A stretch of 7,980 bases of DNA from CAYUVF01 sp964448045 (GCA_964448045.1 CAYUVF010000092.1:1-7980), one strand, 5' to 3'. Counted from the stretch's first letter, positions 1 to 7,285 are shown. Notes: generated from the sequence alone by a model not told the origin. Numbers and translations: made by a program.

Positions 1-194
1 TTTACATCTTGCGTTTTTGGCCGCTGCACCGCTTCACCAAAGTGGGGTTTGCGGCGTTTAGGGGGAAAAGCGCATATCAAAGGGGTCCGTTTACCCTTTT
101 TTCTGCGCACTCCTTTCGTATTTTTAAATTTTACTTGCGTGTGAACCGCTATCCTGTTGCCATTCCGGCCGCCTTCCTACAGGCCGCTCCTCCC
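1..194. other. Non-coding leader upstream of the sigma factor gene
   Basis: This stretch is clearly richer in A and T than the rest of the window and has several T runs (around 90-102 and 120-132). A reading frame stays open from position 9 into the sigma gene, but its codons do not look like those of the neighbouring genes and the encoded residues before Met at 195 match no family I know, so I treat it as the 5' regulatory region. Nothing else is recognisable here apart from a weak promoter candidate listed separately. Confidence 0.6.
101..132 (+). promoter_or_regulatory. Weak candidate promoter for the sigma factor-kinase operon
   Basis: TAAATTTT at 125-132 matches the Bacteroidota-type -7 element (TAnnTTTG) at all but its last base. 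TTCTG at 101-105 lies 19 bases upstream, where a TTG-type -33 element would be expected, but it matches poorly. The AT-rich setting and a position about 60 bases before the start codon are suitable for a promoter. This is a pattern match only. Confidence 0.22.
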
Positions 195-770
195 ATGAAC
201 GCCCAACCCAGCCCCTCCCACGTCACCCAGCTTCTGATTGAGTGGAGCGAAGGGAACCGCGCGTTGCTCGATGAACTCATGCCCTACGTCTATGAGGAAC
301 TGCGCCGCCTGGCGCGCCGCCACCTCCAGCGCGAGCGGCCTGATCACACACTGCAGACGACGGCGCTGGTGCACGAGGCCTACCTCAACCTGGTCAAACA
401 AGACCGGGCCCGCTGGGAGAACCGCGCCCACTTTTTTGCACTCGCTGCGCGGGCCATGCGTCGCATCCTGTTGATGCACGCGCGCAAGAAGCAATCGCTG
501 AAGCGAGGCGCCGGGCAGCCGCACGTGTCGCTCGACGAAGGCGCCGTGGTCTCGGTCCGCGCCCCTGAGGAGATTATCGCTCTCGACGAAGCCCTGGAGC
601 ACCTGGAAGAAATGGATCCGCGCCTGGCCCGCGTGGTCGAGTGCCGCTACTTTGGCGGGCTCACCATTGCCGAGACCGCCGAGGCGCTCGACGTGTCCCC
701 GGCCACGGTGAAGCGCGACTGGCGTACGGCCCGAGCCTGGCTGCACCGTGCTCTTCGTCCCGAACCTTGA
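195..770 (+). CDS. ECF RNA polymerase sigma factor (TIGR02999-like), kinase-associated
   Basis: A 191-residue ECF sigma factor, which would direct RNA polymerase to a specific promoter set. Region 2 spans about residues 8-100, including the family signature TLQTTALVHEAYLNLV at 52-67 and a basic promoter-binding stretch at 89-104. Region 4, with its helix-turn-helix, spans about 125-187 (LTIAETAEALDVSPATVKRD at 156-175). The length is normal for ECF factors. I chose ATG 195 because sigma homology begins just after it and the upstream frame looks non-coding; no Shine-Dalgarno is visible. The acidic DAED residues usual in region 2.2 are replaced by Gln54-Thr55-Thr56-Ala57. No anti-sigma gene is adjacent. 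Instead a Ser/Thr kinase gene starts 12 bases after the stop, so the two are almost certainly co-transcribed. Families of this type commonly sit beside such kinases. The target promoters are unknown. The ECF assignment is firm; control by phosphorylation is inference. Confidence 0.93.
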   Translation: MNAQPSPSHVTQLLIEWSEGNRALLDELMPYVYEELRRLARRHLQRERPDHTLQTTALVHEAYLNLVKQDRARWENRAHFFALAARAMRRILLMHARKKQSLKRGAGQPHVSLDEGAVVSVRAPEEIIALDEALEHLEEMDPRLARVVECRYFGGLTIAETAEALDVSPATVKRDWRTARAWLHRALRPEP

Positions 771-782
771 CCCTCCCTCACC

Positions 783-3209
783 ATGACTTCTGCCCAGTGG
801 CACGACGTAAGGGTCCACTTCGAGGCTGCCCTGGCCTTGCCCGAATCCGAACGCGCCGCCTACCTCAACACGGCCTGCGGCGCCGACACGAGCCTGCGCC
901 GTGAGGTGGAAGCCTTGCTTGCCTCCGATGCCGAGGTCGGCCGCTTCTTGGAGGACTCGCCGCTCGTGCTGCCCGAGGCCGACGCGCCTGCCCACTGGGT
1001 CGGGCGGCGCATCGGGGCGTACCGGCTGACGGAGGTGCTGGGCCGGGGCGGCATGGGTGCCGTCTACGCCGCCGAGCGGGCCGACGGCCAGTTCGAGCAG
1101 CACGTGGCCATCAAGCTCGTCCGCTGGGACGCCGACACGCGCGAGCTGCGCCAGCGCTTCCATACCGAGCGCCAAATCTTGGCCGACCTGCACCATCCCA
1201 ACATCGCCCGCCTGCTGGATGGCGGCGTCACCGAAGACGGCCTGCCATACCTCGTGATGGAGCACGTGGACGGGCAGCCCATCACCAACTACTGCACAAC
1301 TCACGCGCTGCCGATCGATGCGCGCCTTGAGCTGTTTCGCATCGTGTGCACGGCGGTTCACCATGCACACCAAAACCTCGTCGTCCACCGCGACTTGAAG
1401 CCGAGCAACATCCTCGTCACGGCGGGTGGGACGGTGAAGCTGCTCGACTTTGGCATTGCCAAGTTGCTCGATGCGCGAGCGGCGGCGACGAAGTCGGTCA
1501 CGCCCGCCACACGCACCGGCATGCAGGTGATGACCCCGGAGTGCGCCGCGCCCGAGCAGGTCCGCGGTGGGCCCATCACGACGGCCACCGATGTGTATCA
1601 GCTGGGTGTCTTGCTGTACGAGCTGCTCGCCGGGCGGCGCCCGTATCAGGTGCGGGGGTTGGCGCCCAGCGAGATCGAGCGCATCATCTGCACCGAGCCG
1701 CCCACTCGCCCCAGTGTCGCGGTGACGCGCCGCATTCCCCCCGAGGGTTCGTCCCCGATGTCATCGCCTGATACACTGGCGAACTGGCCGCGTCCAGCAC
1801 GGCTGCGCGGTGATCTCGACACTATCGTGCTTAAAGCGCTGCGCAAAGAGCCCGAGCGCCGGTACAGCTCGGCCGAGCAGCTGGCCGATGACGTGCGGCG
1901 CCACCGGAACGGGCTGCCGGTCACCGCCCGGCGGGATACGTTTACCTATCGCGCCGCGAAATTTGTACAGCGTCATCGCGCCGGCGTGCTGGCAGCCCTG
2001 ATCGTATTCGTCTCGCTCGTGGGCGGTATCGCCGTGGCGCTCTGGCAGGCGCAGGTGGCTCAGCAGCAGCGCCTGCGGGCCGAGCAGCGCCTGGCCGACG
2101 TGCGCCAGCTGGCCGGCTCGTTCTTGTTCGAGTTTCACGACGCGATTGCGGATCTCCCCGGCTCTACCGAGGCCCGCGAGCTCGTCATCCAGCGCGCCCT
2201 GGAGTACCTGGACCGCCTCTCGCAGCAGGACGGCGCGAGTCCGGCGCTTCAGTTGGAACTGGCCACGGCCTATCGGAAGGTGGGCGATGTGCAGGGCAAT
2301 CCGACGAACGCCAATCTGGGGCGTACGCAGGACGCGCTCGCCAGCTACCGGAACGGGCTGGCGCTGACCGATGCGGTGCTCCAGCAGGACAGCTCGAATG
2401 TCGAGGCGCGCACCACGCGGGCCAACGTCTACGATAAGCTGGGCGACGTGCAGGCCACCACGGGCGCGCTCGGCGCGGCTGAGGCGAGCAAGCGCCGGGC
2501 CGTGCAACTCTATCGGGCTCTGGCCGAGGGGCATCCCGACGACCCGGCACGGCAGATCAGCCATGCCGTGGCGCGCATCAAGCTGGGCGATGTGCTGGGC
2601 AACGACAACTTCGCTAACCGGGACCAACCGGCTGAGGCGTTGCGCCAGTACCGTGCGGCCGAGGCGCTCTTGGCCCCACTCTACGCTGCCGATTCCTCCG
2701 CAGCCCGTCCGATGCGCCTCTTCGGGCTCGTCTACGAGCGGATCGGGACGATTCACGACCAGCAGGGGCGGTTGGAGGCAGCCCTTCGCGCATATCGCCG
2801 CTCGGCCGATCTGCGGGAGCAGTACGCCGCGGCGCATCCGGCGAACACGGATGCCATCCGCGACTGGGCCGTCGCCCACGAGAAGATGGGCGATATGGGG
2901 GTGCAGATGGGCGATCGGGAGGCGGCCCGCGCCCGCTATCAACAGGCGCGCGATCTATTTGCCGAGCTGGCCGCGGCCGATCCCGAGAACGCGCAGGCGC
3001 AGCGGTCGCTGGCCATCAGCCACATCCACCTCGGCGACGTAGCGCATCACCCAGGCCGCCCGAGCTTCGGAGATCCGGCCGCCGCTCGGGTGCACTTCGA
3101 GCAGGCGCGCACGCTGCTGGAGCAGGTCTACCGCGTCGACACGACCCGGACGCACATCCGCTCCCTGCTCGATCTCGTCGCGGGACGGATCGCCCGGTTG
3201 CCCGACTGA
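783..3209 (+). CDS. Transmembrane Ser/Thr protein kinase with TPR repeats
   Basis: An 808-residue Hanks-type kinase. Residues 1-60 form a helical N-terminal segment common in sigma-linked kinases of this kind. The kinase domain spans about 80-380: glycine loop GRGGMGAVY (87-95), ATP-binding Lys111, a probable helix-C Glu129, catalytic HRDLKPSN (202-209), DFG (222-224), a threonine-rich activation segment (225-250) and APE-like AAPE (255-258). All catalytic residues are present, so it should be active. One membrane helix follows at about 400-421. The C-terminal 380 residues, probably periplasmic, hold TPR-like repeats. Six copies of a turn around Gly-Asp (Gly at 501, 554, 602, 655, 703, 751; the fourth lacks Asp) recur every 48-53 residues. 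The kinase would face the cytoplasm and the repeats would sense an envelope signal or partner; this topology is inference. It lies 12 bases after the ECF sigma gene in one operon, making the sigma factor the obvious candidate substrate. No Shine-Dalgarno is visible before ATG 783. Its end is 12 bases from the end of the convergent reductase gene. Confidence 0.95.
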   Translation: MTSAQWHDVRVHFEAALALPESERAAYLNTACGADTSLRREVEALLASDAEVGRFLEDSPLVLPEADAPAHWVGRRIGAYRLTEVLGRGGMGAVYAAERADGQFEQHVAIKLVRWDADTRELRQRFHTERQILADLHHPNIARLLDGGVTEDGLPYLVMEHVDGQPITNYCTTHALPIDARLELFRIVCTAVHHAHQNLVVHRDLKPSNILVTAGGTVKLLDFGIAKLLDARAAATKSVTPATRTGMQVMTPECAAPEQVRGGPITTATDVYQLGVLLYELLAGRRPYQVRGLAPSEIERIICTEPPTRPSVAVTRRIPPEGSSPMSSPDTLANWPRPARLRGDLDTIVLKALRKEPERRYSSAEQLADDVRRHRNGLPVTARRDTFTYRAAKFVQRHRAGVLAALIVFVSLVGGIAVALWQAQVAQQQRLRAEQRLADVRQLAGSFLFEFHDAIADLPGSTEARELVIQRALEYLDRLSQQDGASPALQLELATAYRKVGDVQGNPTNANLGRTQDALASYRNGLALTDAVLQQDSSNVEARTTRANVYDKLGDVQATTGALGAAEASKRRAVQLYRALAEGHPDDPARQISHAVARIKLGDVLGNDNFANRDQPAEALRQYRAAEALLAPLYAADSSAARPMRLFGLVYERIGTIHDQQGRLEAALRAYRRSADLREQYAAAHPANTDAIRDWAVAHEKMGDMGVQMGDREAARARYQQARDLFAELAAADPENAQAQRSLAISHIHLGDVAHHPGRPSFGDPAAARVHFEQARTLLEQVYRVDTTRTHIRSLLDLVAGRIARLPD

Positions 3210-3221
3210 GCCGCCTGCGAA

Positions 3222-3851
3222 TCAGCGCTGGAGCAGCTTGAAGCCGATGTCGCGCCCGAGGCCCTGCACGTGGGCCAGCGTGATGAAGAGCATCGCCAGT
3301 GGTTCGAGGTAGCGGGCCTGCTGCAGCGGCCCGGCGTCGATGACCTCGAAACCGAGATCACGCACGAGATCGGCGACGGTCGATTTGGCGTCGGCCTCGT
3401 CGCCGCAGATGAACATCGTCAGCGCCTCATCGCCGTACTGCGGGTCGGCCATGTTTTCGGTGCTGGTGGAGTTCAGGGCTTTCACGACGTGCGCCTCGGG
3501 AGCGTGCTCGGCGATGGTTTCGGCGCCGGAGGACTCACCGCCCACGGCGAGTCCGCTGAGATCCGGTTTCAGCGGATTGGTGCAGTCGATCACGATTTTG
3601 CCGCGGAGGTTGAGGGCGTCGGCCAGCGCCGGCGTGGCCGTCCACGGCGTGGCGAAGGCGACGACGTCGGCGGCCTCCACGGCTTCGTCGTGGCCCGTGG
3701 CGCACGCCTGGGTCCCGATGGATTCGACGAGGGCGTGTGTTTCGTCGGCGTTGGCGCGGCGCGATCCGAAGATGATATTGTGCCCGGCTTCGGCCCAGCC
3801 GCGTCCCAGCGTTTGACCCACGCTTCCGGTTCCAATGATGGCGATGTTCAT
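3222..3851 (-). CDS. NADP-binding oxidoreductase, F420-dependent reductase-like
   Basis: A 209-residue protein with an N-terminal Rossmann fold: MNIAIIGTGSVGQTLGRGWA carries GxGxxG at 7-12. The stretch GSRR at 29-32 fits binding of the NADPH 2'-phosphate. The DCTNPL motif at 89-94, VVKALN at 122-127 and the C-terminal RYLEPLAML at 180-188 match the NADP oxidoreductase, coenzyme F420-dependent family (Pfam F420_oxidored-like). Many members of this family, especially in bacteria without F420, have no proven link to F420, so the second substrate is unknown. A longer frame begins at 3881. I chose ATG 3851 because the Rossmann strand starts right there and a perfect AGGAGG lies 6 bases upstream. 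It follows the DUF4385-type gene by 49 bases on the same strand and may be co-transcribed with it. The enzyme is probably cytoplasmic; no signal peptide or membrane segment is seen. Confidence 0.9.
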   Translation of the reverse strand: MNIAIIGTGSVGQTLGRGWAEAGHNIIFGSRRANADETHALVESIGTQACATGHDEAVEAADVVAFATPWTATPALADALNLRGKIVIDCTNPLKPDLSGLAVGGESSGAETIAEHAPEAHVVKALNSTSTENMADPQYGDEALTMFICGDEADAKSTVADLVRDLGFEVIDAGPLQQARYLEPLAMLFITLAHVQGLGRDIGFKLLQR

Positions 3852-3857
3852 GGCGTT

Positions 3858-3863
3858 CCTCCT
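3858..3863 (-). promoter_or_regulatory. Strong Shine-Dalgarno AGGAGG of the oxidoreductase gene
   Basis: On the minus strand AGGAGG ends 6 bases before ATG 3851. It decides the start in favour of 3851 over the upstream ATG at 3881. It is the only full-consensus ribosome binding site I see in the window; the other genes have little or none. Confidence 0.8.
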
Positions 3864-3900
3864 GATGTAGGTGAGGGGCAAGGGCGCATACGGCTGTAAT

Positions 3901-4359
3901 TTACATCGGACTGGCGTCTTCGTCGAATACGTGTTCGATGTGACGCTGCTTGAGCCGCTGGTAGGCGGGATCGTCCTTCACGGCCTGCCAGGCGTCGCGG
4001 AAGACGATGGCGGCAGCGCGTTTGTCGGGATCGGCCCAGGTTTGCGGCTCGCGCTCGGTGCCGTCGTCGGCGTACTTCTTCCCGCCGGGATACTTCGCGT
4101 AGCGCATCGCGCGGGTGAAGCCCATCTGCAGGTACTTGCGCGCCATGTCCATCCCCACAAAATCGCCTGCTGATTTGTAGGCGGCGTACTGGTTGCGGAG
4201 GGCGCTGATGGCTTCCTTCGCTGCGGCTTCGTCTTTGTACTGCCAACAGGGAAGCAGCTCGCTCTTGTAGGGCTCGACCTTAAAGACGCCCTGCTCGCCG
4301 GACTGGACCCGATACGCCTCGGGGTGCGCGCGGAAGTCGATGTCGTATTCGCTGGCCAT
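3901..4359 (-). CDS. DUF4385 family protein
   Basis: A 152-residue soluble protein without signal peptide or membrane segment. The pattern of an N-terminal HPEAYRVQSGEQGVFKVEPY (residues 12-31), then the core DFVGMDMARKYLQMGFTRAM (66-85), then YAKYPGGKKY (87-96), and a C-terminal helix rich in charge, is what I recall of the DUF4385 family, whose length is also about 150 residues. Its biochemical function is not known to me. It has many Tyr, Lys, Asp and Glu residues and one Cys (C38). ATG 4359 is the only reasonable start, although no Shine-Dalgarno is visible in front of it. It is the first gene of a probable two-gene unit with the oxidoreductase 49 bases downstream. It diverges from the OmpA-domain gene. 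Family recognition is from memory and should be confirmed by a profile search. Confidence 0.82.
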   Translation of the reverse strand: MASEYDIDFRAHPEAYRVQSGEQGVFKVEPYKSELLPCWQYKDEAAAKEAISALRNQYAAYKSAGDFVGMDMARKYLQMGFTRAMRYAKYPGGKKYADDGTEREPQTWADPDKRAAAIVFRDAWQAVKDDPAYQRLKQRHIEHVFDEDASPM

Positions 4360-4405
4360 CGGGCCTGGAGGGGGCAGGAGCAGATCGGAGGCGCTTCTGC
4401 GAGAT

Positions 4406-4436
4406 GTTACACGGCTTAGTCAATATTAATCATTTC
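4406..4436 (+). promoter_or_regulatory. Shared 31-base upstream element, copy 1 (before the OmpA-domain gene)
   Basis: The element reads GTTACAC, four variable bases, TAGTCA, two variable bases, ATTAATCATTTC. A second copy at 7286-7316 matches at 24 of 31 positions without gaps, and outside the six variable positions only one base differs. This copy ends 77 bases before the preferred start codon at 4514, against 71 bases for copy 2. It lies in the divergent space between the DUF4385-type gene and the OmpA-domain gene. It may be a promoter recognised by an alternative sigma factor, an operator, or both. GTWACAC resembles ECF -35 elements with their AAC core, and TCATT 17 bases later could be the -10; that reading is inference. 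Confidence 0.6.
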
Positions 4437-4513
4437 GCATGACAAAGGGGAAACGTATGTTTACCAAGCCGATGTCGCGTCCCGATGCATCATCCATAAC
4501 GACTGCTCTGGAT

Positions 4514-6115
4514 ATGACGCTGATACGCCGAGCCTTCGCGGGAATGATCTGTGTACTTGCGATCTGGGGAGGCCGCGTGCACGCGCAGGATACGCCGTCG
4601 CCCAACGCCGTGCGCCCGGATACCACGGAGCGGCCCGGCGAGGGCGTGTGGGCCAACTATGACTTCGTGCCGGGCCATCGCGTGCTCTACTTCGAGGACT
4701 TCAGCGAGGGCTTCGTGGGCGATGTGCCCCGGAGCATCGGCTTCGAGAACGGCACGATGGAGATCGTCGAGTGGCAGGGCGGCCGTTACCTCCGCACGCA
4801 AGGCGACGCCCAGTTTACAATTCCCCTGGGCGAGCCGCTACCGGAGCGCTTCACGCTGGAGACGGCCCTGCATCTTCCCAAGAATGCCACCGTCGTTATC
4901 CTGACCGAAGATACCGAGGATGGCTGGTCGCTGGGGCAGTTTAGGGCCTATTACGAAGGGAGCTACGTCCAGGCCGAGCCTGGTACGGGCGAAACCGGCG
5001 TGATGGCCAATCAGGTGGAAGCAGGGGAAGCGTATCTCGAATCCACGGGGGAGGCGTTGCGCGAGGGCTTCGTGCCCGTTCGGATCATGGCCGACGGCGC
5101 TTATGTGAAGATGTACCTCGGCGCCGAGCGCATTGCCAACGTGCCCAATGCGCAGCTCGAACGGACCGAGCAGTTGGAGGTGCGGGTGTCTGCGGCCTCG
5201 GACGAACACGCGTATTTCGACGCACTCCGTGTGGCTGAGGGCGGGCGCGTCCGGATCTATGATGCCTTACAGGCCGACGGGCGCGTTACCACCAAAGGCA
5301 TTCTGTTCAGTACCGGCAGCGCTGCGATCCGCCCCGAGTCGACGCCCACCCTGCAGGACATCGCCCGAACGCTGAAGCAGCACCCGGACCTGCGGCTGGG
5401 CATCGAAGGGCACACCGACGCCGTCGGTGCCGAGTCCGAGAACCAGGCCCTCAGCCAGCGGCGCGCCGAGGCCGTTAAGCAGTACCTCGTGGATGAACAC
5501 GGCGTCGATCCCGCACGGTTGGAAGCGACGGGGAAGGGGGAGAGCGAACCCGTGGCCTCGAACGACACGCCCGCGGGCCGGCAGAGCAACCGCCGCGTCG
5601 AGCTGGTTCGCATGCAGGAGGCCCCAACATCGACGGCGCAGGAGGGCAATACGCGATTGACCCGCGCAGCGTCCCCCCAGGAGGCATCGGCGGTATCGCC
5701 GGATCAATTGGCGGCCCTTCTTCCGGCGAAGGTGTCGGGAGGCTTCACCCGCACCGATCTTCAAAGCGGCATGCGCAAAGGCCAGCCCGGCGCGCAGGCC
5801 ACCTACGAGGGCGATGCCGGTGCGCTCGATATCACGATTGGCACGGTGGATGCCCAAACGCGGACGACGCTCGATGAGATGCCGGGGATGCAGGCCAACC
5901 GTGAGGAAGCGCTCACGTCAATCCAGCACCGCGGACACGCCGGCTATCGGGGGCCAATGCAGGGGCGACGGCAGATCGTGGTTTTCGTCGGCGAGCAGGG
6001 CATGGTGCGCGTCGGCACCGATGATGACCTTCCGATGGATCAACTCCGCGCCGCGCTTGAGGCCGTCGACTTCAATCAGCTGGAGGCAGTGCTCGGTGCA
6101 TCCGGCGACGGGTGA
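4514..6115 (+). CDS. Exported OmpA-domain protein, central OmpA_C domain
   Basis: A 533-residue envelope protein. It has a signal peptide (residues 1-25, RR near the start, hydrophobic core, VHAQ before the probable cleavage). An N-terminal beta-rich region at about 26-240 looks like a lectin/LamG-type sandwich, but I cannot name it. An OmpA C-terminal-type domain follows at about 250-368 (GILFSTGSAAIRPES, GIEGHTDAVG, RQSNRRVEL). Its peptidoglycan-binding motif NxxLSxxRAxxVxxxL is complete at 310-325, with key Asp302 and Arg317. A further domain of about 145 residues (388-533) is unidentified. It should be periplasmic or outer-membrane linked and hold peptidoglycan. In-frame ATGs at 4439 and 4457 exist, the latter after GGGGAA. 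I prefer 4514 because the signal peptide begins there and the codons before it (ACA, TCA, ATA, ACT) are unlike the gene. Its end is 18 bases from that of the convergent LuxR gene. Confidence 0.92.
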   Translation: MTLIRRAFAGMICVLAIWGGRVHAQDTPSPNAVRPDTTERPGEGVWANYDFVPGHRVLYFEDFSEGFVGDVPRSIGFENGTMEIVEWQGGRYLRTQGDAQFTIPLGEPLPERFTLETALHLPKNATVVILTEDTEDGWSLGQFRAYYEGSYVQAEPGTGETGVMANQVEAGEAYLESTGEALREGFVPVRIMADGAYVKMYLGAERIANVPNAQLERTEQLEVRVSAASDEHAYFDALRVAEGGRVRIYDALQADGRVTTKGILFSTGSAAIRPESTPTLQDIARTLKQHPDLRLGIEGHTDAVGAESENQALSQRRAEAVKQYLVDEHGVDPARLEATGKGESEPVASNDTPAGRQSNRRVELVRMQEAPTSTAQEGNTRLTRAASPQEASAVSPDQLAALLPAKVSGGFTRTDLQSGMRKGQPGAQATYEGDAGALDITIGTVDAQTRTTLDEMPGMQANREEALTSIQHRGHAGYRGPMQGRRQIVVFVGEQGMVRVGTDDDLPMDQLRAALEAVDFNQLEAVLGASGDG

Positions 6116-6133
6116 TGAAGCGATGGGAGCCGC

Positions 6134-7258
6134 TCACGACGGATGGGCCGGGGGCGGGCGATTCCATCGGGCGAGGCGGTCGGCCACGGCGGTGCGCGTG
6201 TCGACGTCCACCTTGGCCCGCACGGCGCTCACGTGGCGCCGCACGGTGTACACGCTGATGTTCAGCGCATCCGCAATCTGCGCATCGGTCATTCCACGGG
6301 CGACATGCAGCGCCACTTCGGCCTCGCGGGGCGTCAGGTCGTATTCCGTCTGTAAGATCAGCGGCGGCGGATAGGGCGCATGCGGCTCCGCTGTCACCAC
6401 CACACCGGGCTGATTGTCGAGCAGGTCTCCGGCCCACGTGCCACGGAGCGTGTACCGGCCCGCCGGGGTGGGCACGGTGCGCCGGGCGCGAGGCGCGTCG
6501 GTTAACAGCCGATCTTCTGCGATGGAGAGCGCCACTTGGGCCGCCGCGCGAGATAGCGGGGCGGGGTCGCGGAGGCGCTGCAGGAGTCGTCGCAGGGCGC
6601 GATTGCGGTAGAGCTCGCGGCCGTCTATGGAGAACACGAAGAGCGCGTCGGTGAGCCGGTCGAGGACGCGGCGCAGGTGGATGCGACGCCGGTGCAGGCA
6701 CCGCAGGTGGCGCACGCCGGCCTCGAACGCGGGCGTTAGGAGGTCCAGTTGCTCGGAGGTCTCAACGGCAAACCCCGGCGCATCCCGCTTTTCAAACGCC
6801 ACGCAGAGCACGGTCTCTGCCTCGCCCTGAACGGCGCTCAGGCCGGTGGCATATTGCACGCCGAAGGGGACCGCCACATCCTGAAAAAAGGGCGACTGCT
6901 CAACGTCCTCGCGCGTGACCAGATGCTGCTCGTGATAAACGCCGGATCCGCGCTGCATCCGCTGGGCATGCATGCGGAGCGGGAGCGGCGGCGCATCCGT
7001 GGGGGAGCGGCTGCCGATCATCTCGTTCAGGTAGCGCTCCGAAGTCGTCTTGAACGCCGGGTCGACGGTGTGGGGGATGAGCTGCATCGCGTCGGGCCCG
7101 ATGCGAAAGGCGTACGACCGATCGCCCCCGAGGAGGCGCTGCACCGCCTCGGCGGCGGCACGGAGCCAGGCGTCGGCGTCGCCGTAACGCAGCGGGGAGA
7201 GGAGCACGCGCTGAGCGTGCTGGATGTGCGCGCGGTCTGTCGACGAGCGGAATGGCAT
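6134..7258 (-). CDS. LuxR-family transcriptional regulator with GAF-like and PAS-like regions
   Basis: A 374-residue regulator. The C-terminal LuxR/NarL helix-turn-helix at about 305-364 is unmistakable: LTPREAEVALHVARGMTDAQ, then IADALNISVYTVRRHVSAVR and the tail KVDVDTRT. The middle (about 197-290) starts with ALFVFSIDGRELYRNRALRR, which fits a PAS fold. The first 190 residues look like a GAF-type sensory fold (strand YAFRIG at 49-54, later ETVLCVAFEKRD at 148-159). No receiver domain, signal peptide or membrane helix is present, so it probably binds a small cytoplasmic ligand or reacts to redox or light; the ligand is unknown. The frame extends to an ATG at 7294, but I chose 7258: a GGGGTG lies just upstream and a good promoter at 7292-7322 would start transcription inside the longer version. 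It sits between two exported-protein genes that share an upstream element, which makes it a candidate regulator of both. Confidence 0.9.
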   Translation of the reverse strand: MPFRSSTDRAHIQHAQRVLLSPLRYGDADAWLRAAAEAVQRLLGGDRSYAFRIGPDAMQLIPHTVDPAFKTTSERYLNEMIGSRSPTDAPPLPLRMHAQRMQRGSGVYHEQHLVTREDVEQSPFFQDVAVPFGVQYATGLSAVQGEAETVLCVAFEKRDAPGFAVETSEQLDLLTPAFEAGVRHLRCLHRRRIHLRRVLDRLTDALFVFSIDGRELYRNRALRRLLQRLRDPAPLSRAAAQVALSIAEDRLLTDAPRARRTVPTPAGRYTLRGTWAGDLLDNQPGVVVTAEPHAPYPPPLILQTEYDLTPREAEVALHVARGMTDAQIADALNISVYTVRRHVSAVRAKVDVDTRTAVADRLARWNRPPPAHPS

Positions 7259-7285
7259 AATACACCCCGTGCTGCGACCCGAATC

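Noticed and set aside
177..1388. Long minus-strand open frame of 403 codons opposite the sigma factor and kinase genes
   Set aside because: It lies opposite two clear conserved genes, its product matches no family, and GC-rich coding DNA often leaves such antisense frames open.
1761..2942. Long minus-strand open frame of 393 codons opposite the kinase TPR region
   Set aside because: Shadow of the kinase gene; repetitive Arg, Leu and Gly-rich product without recognisable domains.
3270..3899. Plus-strand open frame of 209 codons opposite the oxidoreductase
   Set aside because: The minus strand encodes a complete Rossmann enzyme with all motifs; the plus-strand product is unlike any family.
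4439..4513. N-terminal extension of the OmpA-domain protein from ATG 4439 or 4457
   Set aside because: The codons are atypical for this DNA and the extension would put 19-25 residues before a standard signal peptide. A GGGGAA before 4457 keeps this start possible.
6116..6133. Intrinsic terminator between the convergent OmpA-domain and LuxR genes (and likewise at 3210-3221)
   Set aside because: The gaps are 18 and 12 bases and show no hairpin followed by T residues.
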